Of a stretch of DNA of 64,000 nt, positions 46,003 to 56,440 are shown piece after piece. Both the position numbers and the translations under genes were made by a program. The DNA comes from Eriocheir sinensis. Lineage: Eukaryota > Arthropoda > Malacostraca > Decapoda > Varunidae. The notes beneath the pieces were generated by a model, which was given only the letters and a program-made list of their open reading frames with translations, did not search any database and had not been told where the DNA came from. Positions within the stretch are counted from its first letter, which is position 1. Every line of letters begins with the position of its first letter. Location: NCBI RefSeq assembly GCF_024679095.1, contig NC_066570.1, forward strand, positions 9,514,771 through 9,578,770. The letters are read 5' to 3'.

Positions 46003-47260
46003 GCAGATAAAATTCAGTATTTTAAAACTGTAGTGAGCACATTTTTCAGTGAGCCATAAAACTAGTCCATAAAATTATGTTTGTCAAGGGTCGTCCTGAA
46101 ATACATGTAAAATACGCGTCGTAACATCTCTCCCCCCTTCCTCCTGTCTTCACCAGCAGCGGCTGTCAGTCATGGCAGGCTAGAGAAATTTTAGGGTTTC
46201 CATTCGTTCTTTAAATTATGGATTGGTTCTGTTTTGCAGAATGGAATGTTGCATTCCTTATTTTTTTTAACTGAGACTATTCCCATTGTTTTCTGATTTG
46301 AGCACTTTCGTGTTGTGGCGAACAAAGGGAACCCACAGTCACATCTTCAACTTGTAAAAAGAGACACGCCAGTCCTCGTTGAAAGACCAACTTGGTTGGC
46401 TAGGCTGACGTAAGCCAATACAGTTGATCTATCGGCATCCTCCCCTCCCCTTCATGAGCTGTCACCCGTCAAGGGTCTGTGGTTCCCACTTGGAGGAACG
46501 TATGAGCTTCACCCTGACAGCCTCCATATAGCCCGTGTCCCCACCTGTGAGGTGGCGAAAATAGAGAAAAAAAAGAAAGAAAGAAAAACGCATCATGTCA
46601 GCATTAAAAAACTTTCAGATTTTGGAATTTCTGATAAAGGATTCTCAACCTGTATTAGAGTTCAAAATATTTGGAAATGAGAATTGGTGGTTGGAGAGTG
46701 CAGTGTTTACTTCAGCTCTGCAATGGTGTGAACTCTGCCTTGCCCCATCCGCTGCTGCTGAGTGAATATCCAACCATTTTATGTTACATTTCTTTCCATA
46801 TATTTCTATGTAGTATTTGTTATGTAAAGAGATGTATATTTATCATATTTACTGTATACATGAAGAAAGTGTTTAAAAGAAGCATAATAACAACATACAA
46901 AACTCTATAAATAAATTTTATTATTTTGTGACATCTTGATCTCTGAGGCAGGGGGAAAATAATGCAAATAAGAATTACAAGGAAGTGACACTGAGTAATC
47001 GCATAGAATTAATATATACACCTATGGATTTGTAATTTTTTTGGAGAGCTTTTCAAGCGAATAAAATCAGTCCAAAAACAATACAACCTGACATGAGCCT
47101 TTTCTTCACCCAAAGTTGACACTGTACAAGTCAAAATGACAGGGCTACCTCATCTTGAAGGCCACTACAGTACTTTTGAAGCATCTAAGTATTAATTTTC
47201 ATTATAAGAATAGTGCAACTATGTAATGTATGAATATGTATTCAAGTAGTGGTACATGTT
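46003..47260. other. No recognisable gene
   Basis: AT-rich unassigned sequence. A plus-strand open stretch (46671-46910) has no identifiable motif. Confidence 0.5.
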
Positions 47261-47267
47261 ACAAATG

Positions 47268-47540
47268 GGTTGAACACAGGTTACTTGTGTTCAAGCTTTT
47301 TTCTTTCTAATTCTGGTTCATGGCTGTCTAATGTTTGTTTGTTTGTGTTGTTACTCACAATTAACCAATGAGCTTCATTGTTAAGGACACATACTGCTTT
47401 ATATGTCATGTATTCACTCAGTGGTATCACAAAGACAGGTTTGAACACAGGTTACCATTTCAAACTTTTTTTCATTCGAAATTTAGGTTATCATTCTGCT
47501 TGTTCATTTGTGTGTTAGTCTCAAGTAGCCAATGATCTTT
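47268..47540 (+). repeat. Diverged tandem duplication, about 170 bp period
   Basis: TTGAACACAGGTTAC occurs near 47270 and 47443, each followed by a CAA(G/A)CTTTTTT-like run, a TTTGTTTGTGT/CATTTGTGTG block and an AGCCAATGA-like block. Confidence 0.6.
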
Positions 47541-47605
47541 GTAGTTGAGAACACATAATTGTACTCAGCCAATTGCAATGCACCCTATAGCTGTACATAC
47601 ATGGA

Positions 47606-48632
47606 GTGTTATAGTCTGTTTCATTCTATCTGTCCACCAACAATGCAGGAATTTTAATAGATGTGGCACCTGCACATTTCTAGTTCATGCATGTGTGAAA
47701 ATCAATTGTTGTAATAGACATTCAAGCTTATTCTTCAATAATATATTTGAATGATTATATATACAAAAAAACAACTCCGTCATTTGCATCGGTAATCTAA
47801 CATACAAGCACATGAAAAGACAAGCTTGTATCAAATAACATAGTCACATCATGCTCAAATGATCAATGTTTTTTTAATTTATTTGATTGATAGCTCATTC
47901 CAGGCAACGCCAACGGGCGTCCGATGGTGTCACACCGTTAGTCCTCTTCTAAACCTCTTAACCCTCTTCCATTTCCTCTTAATCCTCTTCTAAACCTCTT
48001 AAGAGGAAATGAAAGAGGATTAAGAGGAATTTAGAGGAGGATTAATCCTCTTTCATTTCCTCTTGACCTTTTCCATACTGTGACACCGACGTCTGCATCA
48101 CGGATAGAAAGGGTTAAAAGACATCTGGCTCTGCAAGTGCAAATAAAGGGTATCTTAATAATTTACTGCATGTAAATAACGATTAATAATGGAAATAACA
48201 TGAAACAGTAAATATTAACTGTTGAATGCAATGCTAGGCTATTTCAAATATTAGGCTACTCATGTTATTTACATGCAACATTTCAAAATTCCTAATGTAT
48301 AGACACTTGCAGAGTTGTATGTCACTTCATGTATGTGTATACCTGAATGAGATGAAATATGAGTATCTGAAAGGCTATAGATTGTTCGAGTATGATCAGA
48401 TTACACTGTTTGATATACAAGTTGTTCCTTCATGTGCTTGTATGGTATATTATCGATGCAAATCTTCTGTTTGCAGTTCATATACGATGGCTTGAAGGTT
48501 TTTTTGTATACACAAACATTCAAATATATCACTGAAAATATAAAGTTGATCTTCACGCAATCACGAACTAACAATGCGCAGATGCCACAGCTACGTTCCT
48601 GAGTGGACAGACAGAATGAAACAGACTATAGT
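47606..48632. mobile_element. Inverted-repeat element with about 250-bp arms
   Basis: TATAGTCTGTTTCATTCT at 47611 is mirrored at about 48613. The arms continue in parallel (ATATATTTGAATG, ATATACAAAAAAAC, ACATACAAGCACATGAA and their complements) for roughly 250 bp. The centre holds a TTAA palindrome composite (about 47890-48118). Long TIRs are known in Merlin, Mutator-like and foldback elements; I cannot choose by eye, but a Merlin-like transposase remnant lies 45 bp to the right. Confidence 0.65.
47940..48118. repeat. TTAA-bounded palindromic units, copy 2
   Basis: CCTCTTAATCCTCTTCTAAA and its complement GAGGAAATGAAAGAGGATTA surround a central CTTAAG; the composite ends in a CCTTTTCCATACTGTG...GAAAGGG unit followed by TTAA. 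It is homologous to 38473-38619 and 39208-39261. Confidence 0.75.
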
Positions 48633-48676
48633 GTTTGGTCGGTGCTTGGGTGGTTGCATGGTCAGTGTAAGCATGG

Positions 48677-49010
48677 ATGTATGCTTTGATTGAATTTGCT
48701 TACAAAGATGATGAAGAATCTTTGAAATTTCTTTGTGATCACGGTGTGCTACCTTCTCATGTAGTGTGTGAAAAGTGTGGACACAAGTGTGTTTATCGTC
48801 GACAGAAAACAATGGCAGAGCACAGGTTTAGTTGTCATTCCGAAATCCAAGAAATGGCACTTTTTCAATTTCTGTAAAAGTGAGGAAAGTGAGGGAGTCT
48901 GACATACAAACCACTATTGTGGATGATGGAGTATGGGGGGTTAATCATTCTGAAAACTTTATTGGTCCAGGTGACCTCGAGGTTCATACACAAACAATGA
49001 GGGTGGTATT
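48677..49010 (+). pseudogene. Merlin/ISXO2-like transposase remnant
   Basis: The segment 48677-48877 encodes ALIEFAYKDDEESLKFLCDH then a zinc-ribbon-like VCEKCGHKCVYRRQK...HRFSC. This is the usual N-terminus of ISXO2/IS1595-like (Merlin) transposases, where C-x-x-C pairs precede a W-R-C block. After a frame change 48930-49003 reads VNHSENFIGPGDLEVHTQTM, matching the late block V-N-H-S-x-N-F-V/I-D-P-x-T-G-A-H-T-Q-x-I-E of that family. The DDE core between them is missing, so this is an internally deleted remnant. Confidence 0.6.
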
Positions 49011-49326
49011 GCTAGACGGGAGGTCAAGGACAAGTTCCTTCCCATGAAGGCGAGGCGAGGCTAAAATATTGGAACATGGTCGAGCGTCGAGGACAAGGGT
49101 ACCCCCGTATCTTCGTCGAAATCATGATTTAAATTGTTATTAGAATTTAGGCAAAGTGTAGGAAATACAATAAATTATAAAATGAAATTTCGTACGAAAA
49201 TACCCTATTAGGCAGGACACTAGTTTTTTACCTGAGAACAGTACCTATTCCGCGTTTTACTCGTTCAAGAAGATAACGACGTGACGACAACAAGCTCCTC
49301 CCCGGCCAGGCGTCAAGCGGAAGAGG

Positions 49327-49616
49327 ATGGCTGCCACCACCACTATGATTCATCATGCATACGCAGGTAAGAAGAAGAGTATTTTCCCGGATGTGAATGA
49401 TTTTTTAGTGATTTTAGAGTGGCAGGACACGTTAGACGGGATAAGGCGTGTATACAACTTGCTGGGAGGCTGGCGGCTGGCTTGCCAACCACAGCCCTCC
49501 TAAGACCCAACAAAATTTATTTTTACACCCGGGTAAGGCTGTATGACAGGATGTATGACCTAATCATTCGTGCTTGGCAATACTACAGTGAGCCTGCTGC
49601 CAGTAAACCTCAATGA
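49327..49616 (+). CDS. Candidate small two-exon gene, product unknown
   Basis: An ATG in good context (GAGGATGGCTGCC) at 49327 opens MAATTTMIHHAYA; GTAAGAAG at 49367 is a strong donor. A 59-nt intron ending GTGGCAG (49425) would join a second exon 49426-49616 in frame: GHVRRDKACIQLAGRLAAGL, then RPNKIYFYTRVRLYDRMYDL and IIRAWQYYSEP, stop TGA. The product would be 76 residues, basic, with an aromatic-rich C-terminal half, in the size range of small mitochondrial or membrane-associated subunits. I do not recognise it. AATAAA follows at about 49722. The leader is GC-rich relative to its surroundings, as at a promoter. Confidence 0.4.
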
Positions 49617-49619
49617 GTA

Positions 49620-51040
49620 TGAATTGTGAATGCTATGAACTTGATCAAGGAAGCAGCCTTCACCACTGAGCCTTTCCACCCCAGCATGGCCAATAGTAAT
49701 ATTTCACAGCATTATGGTAAATAAATACATTTACCAGCCAAGTCAAAGCTTATATTTAGATAGACTTTGATGCAAAAGTTCCACATCAAATGAAAATAAA
49801 CCTCAACCCAAAATATTTTGGTGAAACAATCCATGTTTTTAAAAGTTAGTTTGTGTATTTTGAGTTTTCTTCTTAGCAAAATTCATTATATTAGGCTATG
49901 TAAGTTGGTTTAGCAAGTACCTATATAGTGTGTACACCTAGCACTTGGCAGAGTGCAGTTTATGGTATCTGGTAAAAACACTGGTGTGCCTCTTTTATTT
50001 TTATTTTTTCCACGATTATTTCCCTCACTAGTAAAAGAGTTGCTACATTAACATGCATTGTTTTATTTTAGGTTGTACTGTTTATCTCATGGGGTTTGAT
50101 GTGACTAACAAGAGTGAGAATTTGATGGGCCCAATGTCTGCAGAGCCGCAGGCAGCCGTCCACCCATACTTCTATCTGAAATTTCATTTGGAAACTTTAT
50201 AGCCATTCCAAGACAACTGAAAGTTAGGAAAAGACTTCTAAAAACAGTTTAGAAAACCAGTTTGAAGAGCACATTAATTATATTACTCTTAACCAACTTT
50301 AGCACACACACATAAAAAGAAATAGCAATACTTGGAGGGTAGGATAATTGGGGCATTTCACTGCCCCATAATGTCAGGTAGTCATACATATGTACATGAT
50401 TTCAATAATTGTGTGTGTGTGTGTGTGCATTTTCATTTAGTAACATTATTTATATTCACAACACATTACAAATCTGGCCAGACAGAAGACCACGTAAAGA
50501 TCATACAAGATCATTTGCTGGAGCAGGATGGAATACTATACACATCAACATCAGACGTGTAGAGGCTGAGAATGTTGGAAAGGCCTTTGTCCTGCAGTGG
50601 ACTAGTAATAACTAATGATGATGAGTGGATAACACAAGGTTTGAATACCATCTTTATTGCAGAGAGTGCAACAATGGCAGCCTATAGACACCTTCATGGA
50701 GTGATTAATTGGGAGAGAGGAGAGAGGTGGCCACCAGGAGGCAGATCTGTATATTGAAGACCCGTGGGGATCCCTTTTAAATTTACTCCCAAGAGGCGTT
50801 CATCTATTACAGCCCCAGAATTGAACATAGCTTTTATTGTAGAATATAATTAAAATCCTATGTTGTATATACTTCAAGAAATCAAAATAACTAAGATATT
50901 GCTTACACAGCCTTTTCACATGCCCTTTTCTTGAAACCAAACACTGATTATGTAAACATCAACTTGTATCAATGAAAATATCACAAATAACATTACTTAC
51001 TGACAATGCTAATACAAATTCTGTTAATAATAACCTGAAC
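49620..51040. other. No recognisable gene
   Basis: AT-rich sequence with a short (GT)n tract at 50411-50427. Open stretches at 50332-50757 show no motif I can name. Confidence 0.5.
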
Positions 51041-51044
51041 ACCA

Positions 51045-51250
51045 CTTTAATGGAACGCAGTGATTATCGTCCCCAACTACAAATCTGAGGGCCTTGGTTC
51101 AAATCCCGGCCTAGGCAGTCGACATCCAGCTCACCCAGCTGTTCATCCTTCCTTTCAGGATGGTCGGTAAATGGGTACCTGGGAAAACTTGGGATAGGTA
51201 AACAGTGGTAACACGGATGTTGCATTGGACCTGTGTTGAATTAATGGGTT
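51045..51250 (+). mobile_element. tRNA-derived SINE, second family, copy 1
   Basis: A B-box-like GGTTCAAATCCCGG at about 51096 follows a tRNA-like ACGCAGTGATTATCGTCCCC segment. The body has AGGATGGTCGGTAAATGGGT and ACCTGTGTTGAATTAATGGG. Confidence 0.6.
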
Positions 51251-51359
51251 CTCTTCTAGTTGTATAAAAACAAATATATTATTCTTTCAGATGCACATCT
51301 TAAGTAATACTGTATATCGTCACTTTATCAGTTTTGTTCTTGACCACTCTGCATGCCTC

Positions 51360-51560
51360 CCTGGTGAAGTGTTCAGGATGAATTTAAGCCATGAATACCC
51401 AGGCTTGGGTTTGGATTCCAGACTGAACAGTTTGGGCACAGCTGGTTATCTTCTCTTTCAGGTAGGTCAATAAACAGATGCCCAGGGAAGGTGAACTGGT
51501 AACCAAGATGCTGCACTTGCCGTGTGTACCCAGGGTAATGAGTTCTCACTCATCACAGGC
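51360..51560 (+). mobile_element. Same SINE family, diverged copy 2
   Basis: GGGTTTGGATTCCAGAC, TTTCAGGTAGGTCAATAAAC, GGGAAGGTGAACTGGTAACC and GTGTACCCAGGGTAATGAGT parallel the copy at 51045-51250 in the same order. Confidence 0.55.
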
Positions 51561-51584
51561 TCAAAAGCTAATGAAAGAGGTGAG

Positions 51585-51850
51585 CACTGATGCCAAGTGG
51601 TCAGTGTGTGGGCATGGTAAACCCCTGGACCTAGGTTCAAGTCCCACAAAATCATGCTGATTTTTCAAGCCATCGCCGAGTGGCAGAAGATTACCCACAT
51701 GCTCCCCAGATCTGCAGTCAACCCAAGCCTCAGTGAGTTGCATTCAAGTGGGGCATTGGGGGGCAGCACGAGCCAAGCAGTTATATATCATGGTAGCCAC
51801 TATAAATAAAATTCACCTGTGCCACTATTGGGCAGAGACTGTCCAAGATG
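51585..51850 (+). mobile_element. SINE related to 44055-44343, diverged
   Basis: AGGTTCAAGTCCCAC (B-box-like), then GATTTTTCAAGCCATCGCCG, GATTACCCACATGCTCCCCA and GCAGCACGAGCCAAGCAG, in the same order as the SINE at 44055. Confidence 0.65.
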
Positions 51851-51959
51851 CTCCTCAAAAGAGCCCTCCAGAGTTAGAGGCAGCACCTAAAAAGGAAAAA
51901 AAAAAATCTCATCCCGTATAATACTTTTTTTCTCATTCATAACTCCCCAAAGCCTCTAT

Positions 51960-52590
51960 TCCTGTCTGTTCTTCACTGTTTTTGCTCTCACCTCTCCTTT
52001 CATACTTCCGTAAAGTTTGAGGCATACGCAATAGCTGTACGTGGCCCCGGTGCTCATCTCGGTACCATCAGCCCTTAAGCCTGTGGTGGGTGAGAAACTA
52101 TTACCCTGAGACACAAAGCATCTGTGTTTACATAGAACTGTCACCATGATAATATTCGGCATCACATTCTTCAGACCACGTCTATAACCTCGCGTATATG
52201 ACGGCAAGCCTCTGTGAAGGCACCCAGCTGCTGCTGCAACATCTCCCTCTGTAATGTGGTTTATCTGCTCCTAATGATCCTTTTTTGTCTGTTTGAGGTC
52301 ACGATAAATTTCCTGCTTTTGACAACAGCCCCGATATTCATCATCGAATCTCCTCCTTTGTTTTGGGGCACCATGAAAAAGTGGAGGCTACAACACCAAC
52401 AAATGTGTTTTGATATGATGCAGAAGGTACCAAAGAAAAAGCACAGTCCATGGTTGTAGAGGAAAAGGAACTGGGTTGTAAGGATGAAGTGGGAGTAGAA
52501 GGTACTGGATCACTTGAAGTGAACTGCTTCGAAGTTCCAGCAGCTGTGAGGATCTCTGTAGGTGGCAATTTTCTACTCACAGCCATGGAG
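51960..52590 (-). pseudogene. Minus-strand coding-like segments, unrecognised
   Basis: The minus strand carries an S/T/P-rich open segment (about 52590-52341: TAAGTSKQFTSSDPVPSTPT and onward). In another frame follow FDDEYRGCCQKQEIYRDLKQ and, at 52207-51960, RGLPSYTRGYRRGLKNVMPN and VTVLCKHRCFVSQGNSFSPT. Composition is coding-like, but no domain is recognised and stops separate the parts. With 52900-53130 it may form one degenerate gene. Confidence 0.35.
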
Positions 52591-52899
52591 AAAAGATACA
52601 TTGTTATACTTATATATGAAGGACAATAAATGCTATGACTCGGGAAATCCATCTTCCTTTCATACACAATGTTAATTTGTTTTCCTGTGATTGAAAAAAA
52701 AGCCTATTCTTGCAATGAAGGCACCATTGCATACTAATGTAGATAATATTAAATAAATCATCTTTAATCCTAGGCGGGTCCCCTCAGTATTTTTTTTTTA
52801 AATGAGTATATCTCATTTAGTACGAACTGAAATATATATCTCTTGATCTAAACCAATCTGAGGAAAAATGAAAATTGATAAGGAGGATAATGATAATAA

Positions 52900-53130
52900 T
52901 AATGAAAATTCCATACAGTTAGAAGAAAGGTCACTAGTATTGGGATCACCCCCTTTATCAAGTGGATGCTCACCATTTAAGGAGACTGTGTCAAAAACAC
53001 CCTTGCCCATGTGAAACTCTTCAGAGATAGTAGGGGTGACTGCATCATGTTATTCAGTTATGTTGGGCGGCGATGGAGGGGGGCCCTCACCAGTCTTCTT
53101 TAACTTATGCTTCTCTCTTCCTGCTTCAAG
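52900..53130 (-). pseudogene. Myb/SANT-like protein tail, candidate
   Basis: After a possible acceptor (TGATTGCAG, minus strand) the frame reads LEAGREKHKLKKTGEGPPPS, an in-frame TAA, then AVTPTISEEFHMGKGVFDTV and SLNGEHPLDKGGDPNTSDLS. A K-K-T-G-G/E-G-P-P-P linker after a basic helix is a recurrent feature of Myb/SANT-like DNA-binding proteins, including those of Harbinger transposons and zeste-like proteins. The DNA-binding domain itself would lie upstream and is not seen, so this is suggestive only. Confidence 0.35.
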
Positions 53131-53200
53131 CTGCAATCAAACATTTGTTAATACCACATTAATATGTTTGGGACAGATTGAATTATATCTAACAAAATAT

Positions 53201-53288
53201 ACTGTTTGATTGAATATTTGAAAGAATCAAACCTAAACTAACTTACTGTTTGATTGAATATTTGAAGGAATCAAACCTAAACTAACCA
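53201..53288 (+). repeat. 44-bp tandem duplication
   Basis: ACTGTTTGATTGAATATTTG occurs at 53201 and 53245, each followed by GAATCAAACCTAAACTAAC. Within each unit GTTTGATT and AATCAAAC are inverted repeats. Confidence 0.92.
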
Positions 53289-53859
53289 GGTTACCCCATT
53301 CTCAAGCTTGCAGGGTAGGCATTGAAAAAAAAAATATTGAAAAACAGTACTGTATTACTAATCTAAATGAATTTATTATTCTAGTGTTTGTGTTAGAGAT
53401 AGGTTTACTATTCAACAGGATGAGGTACGGTTGTTAAGTTTGAAAATGGCTCTTAATCAATGTAGCAGTAATAGGTTACTATTTTGTCTGTGATTGTTAA
53501 ATTATCAGCATGTGTAAAAGCTACAACTGCTATATACATATTGATATTCTATGTATATATCTTTCCCTTTGCCTTAGGGGTTAAATTCAATAACAATGAA
53601 AAATGTATGCACTTGTAAGTTGACAAAATTAGTTGTAGCCTATTATTAACTGATCATAATTAATTTACATCCTGAGAACACATGATTGATGTAATTTTTG
53701 TTTCAAAAGGCTAGCACTTTATCATTTAAATCATCATTTATAGAGGAACACATGATATGGAAGCATTTTTTCTTAAAACGTGCTGCAAGAGCAATTCGTA
53801 ATTCACAGTAACTGTATTTAACTATATGACTTAAACAAAGTGTATCTCCTTTACTTATT

Positions 53860-54363
53860 TCAATTTGATGCGGTCAAAACTCCTGTTTCAACTCCTGTGA
53901 TGATCTGGGCTCCTTTAGCTGGTGGTGCACGCCGTAAACCATCCTTGTTATATCGACCTATTATTTTCATATATTGTACTGCCATGGACATTGGCATGTC
54001 CTCAACTATACATATTAGGCCTTTTCTTGACTGATGTAAGCGGTGTGTTTCCTGGTGGATCTGGAGGTAGGGGCAGTGTAGGGATGGTGTGCAGACGAAA
54101 ACTATGGGAAATCCGGGCCGGCCCGTAGCCAGCTGATCCCGATCAGGCGTACCAACACCTAGATGCAGCGGAGGCTGCATCTCAATACCATTGAGGGACG
54201 AAGTAACTTTGCCTAGCTGTATGGTCAAACGACAGGAAAAGACGCTAGCCTTCGCATCTAGCAGTACCACCCTAAATGCCTCTGGAGGGATGTTAAAAAG
54301 TGGGTAAAGTGCCCTGGCATTCGAGACATCTTCCTCCGGTAATATATCTGCCAATACTTGTTG
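53860..54363 (-). CDS. Long open exon candidate, product unknown
   Basis: The minus strand is open for about 168 codons from a possible splice acceptor (TTCGCAACTGCCTAG before 54363) to a TGA at 53860. It reads ADILPEEDVSNARALYPLFN, FRVVLLDAKASVFSCRLTIQ, GFPIVFVCTPSLHCPYLQIH and further. No ATG starts the frame near the left boundary, so it would be an internal-to-terminal exon. No domain is recognised. It may belong with the minus-strand segments at 51960-53130 or to a mobile element. It exceeds what I would expect by chance in this AT-rich neighbourhood. Confidence 0.35.
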   Translation of the reverse strand, partial: QQVLADILPEEDVSNARALYPLFNIPPEAFRVVLLDAKASVFSCRLTIQLGKVTSSLNGIEMQPPLHLGVGTPDRDQLATGRPGFPIVFVCTPSLHCPYLQIHQETHRLHQSRKGLICIVEDMPMSMAVQYMKIIGRYNKDGLRRAPPAKGAQIITGVETGVLTASN

Positions 54364-55250
54364 CTAGGCAGTTGCGAAGAAGGCAGAGGTACATAACTTT
54401 TTACAGGAAGCAGTATGGCTGTGCTCACCAGTCTGAGAGAACCTCACAGCAGAGTGGAGCGCCAGTCCCATCCTTTAGTGGCGATTTTTTTTCCAGATGA
54501 AGATGTGTCTGAAGTCAGTCCATCATGGCATCATCAGTAATGTTAGCAATAGTAGGAAATGTCATATGTGTGGTTTGTGATATATATTAAAAGACAAAAA
54601 ATCCCCAGTATTTTGGTACTTTTGACCGTTGATGGAGTTTGCTAATTTTATTGAGCTTATAATATGAATCTCTCTATTGTGAAACATTTCATTTATGCAG
54701 TTTCTGATGCAAATTACTTGTTTCATCATTAGGTTGATTAGCTCAGGAGTTTAGAATGTGACAACAGATTTAGTTTAAAGAAACTCATCACTCTTATGTT
54801 ACTGGATTGTATGTACAATCGTGGGACACAAGTGATGACACACTGTCCACTGAGTTTCGTTCACCAGCCCCGACTTTAAAATATATACACCGCATGGAAG
54901 GAGGCTAATGTTCAGATATGTCACTGCATATACACTCTCCATAATTTATTAGATATGAATTTGTCAGTTGTGCACACTGATAACAACTTTTAAATTCGCG
55001 GACGAAAATGTCTCTTTACATTTCGTTCAAATTTAGTCAGGGGCAGCTAAAGTTGTTTACAACGCTATTATACATTTGAATAAATGTTGTATTCATTCCT
55101 GCAACGTCCTCGCTAAGAAAATACGAAGAAAACATTGATAACGTGCACAAAAATTCTGATATGGTTTAAAAATATATAATAATACCACCGTTTAACTCTC
55201 GCTTGACAATGTTATGCAATGACGTCATCGACCATACCAGGCGGCGCATT
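54364..55250. other. No recognisable gene
   Basis: AT-rich; nothing I can assign. Confidence 0.5.
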
Positions 55251-55254
55251 TAAG

Positions 55255-55430
55255 AAACTAGTAGGCTACTATGAATTGAAATGAATTACAAAGCTATTAT
55301 TTTGCATTTGAGAATACTAAGCGATTCATTTGCATTTATGAAACTAGGCTATTACTTTGCATTTACGAATACAAAGTTATTATTATGCATTTACGAAGAC
55401 TAGGCTATTATTTTGCAGTGACTTTTTTTC
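55255..55430 (+). repeat. Short tandem repeat, about 30-bp units
   Basis: CTATTATTTTGCATTT(A/G)-type units, alternating with GAATACTAAG or GAAACTAGG, occur five times. The same unit recurs at 63935-64000. Confidence 0.85.
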
Positions 55431-55443
55431 TTAAGAGAAATTA

Positions 55444-55464
55444 ATCTCTCTCTCTCTCTCTCTC
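55444..55464 (+). repeat. (CT)n microsatellite
   Basis: About 20 bp of CT, with CA-rich sequence at 55557-55612. Confidence 0.9.
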
Positions 55465-56440
55465 CAGAATGCACACTGGCGACCAAAGCCAAGCAAGTAT
55501 TTAGCTAATGGAATGCTCACAATTTCGTAAGAAAAATCCTTAAATAATATCTCTCTCACACCCACACACACTCTTTGATCCTTGCACACACTCACACACA
55601 GACACACATACATCTTATATAACTCGAATGCAGCTCTGCTGGATAGTTGCCGTCTTTCGCTAGCGGTGTCCGAAACATTTTGGAAACTGTGTCAACACTT
55701 GTGTTCCACGACTGTACATGGAGTTAGGAGATTGTATATATGTGGCATTAGCAGACTGACAAAGTTTACTTACATTTCCTAAAAAATGATGTTGACGGGA
55801 AGGGGGAAGTGCTTGGTAGAGGCAAAATGAAACATTTCCAACTGTTTTCATGGTAATCTTCATCTACCAGAATCAATGCTTCAACCTCCTCATCGTATTG
55901 TCTGAAGCAAGTAGGGCTACACAAAAAACATGCGAGTTTGCTACAGATTCGTGCCTGGCCATCATGTTTGTTCACACACCCAGATTCAAGGCTCCATTTT
56001 TCAGAATTCGTCTACTTGTGTTCCATTTAATGTGCACAAACCCAGACCTAGTTAACCTGAACCTAGTTCCAGATTTTGTGTCTAAATGGAAGAGGCTATA
56101 AATTCATCACAAATTCATTTGTCAGTGTGGGAGTAAGAAAATCCCTAAATGTAAGGATTTGGGGGGATTATTAAGGAAAGGGTAGCCAGTTAATTCTGAG
56201 AGACTGACTGCTTATTTCTGACAAAATAGGATGCTTTTTATTCGAGAAAGTTATATTTTCCGGAAATCACTAAATGGTTGACTTTTCAATTCCTGGAAGG
56301 CACCTGCCACTGCCCTGCTCCCACCTGTTTAAACCAGCCAGAGTTGTGGACCCATCTCTGCCACCACCCCATCCAATCCTGCACTGCATATTTCCACAGG
56401 CCAACACTGCTTGCCGAATAAATTTAAACTAACAACAAAT

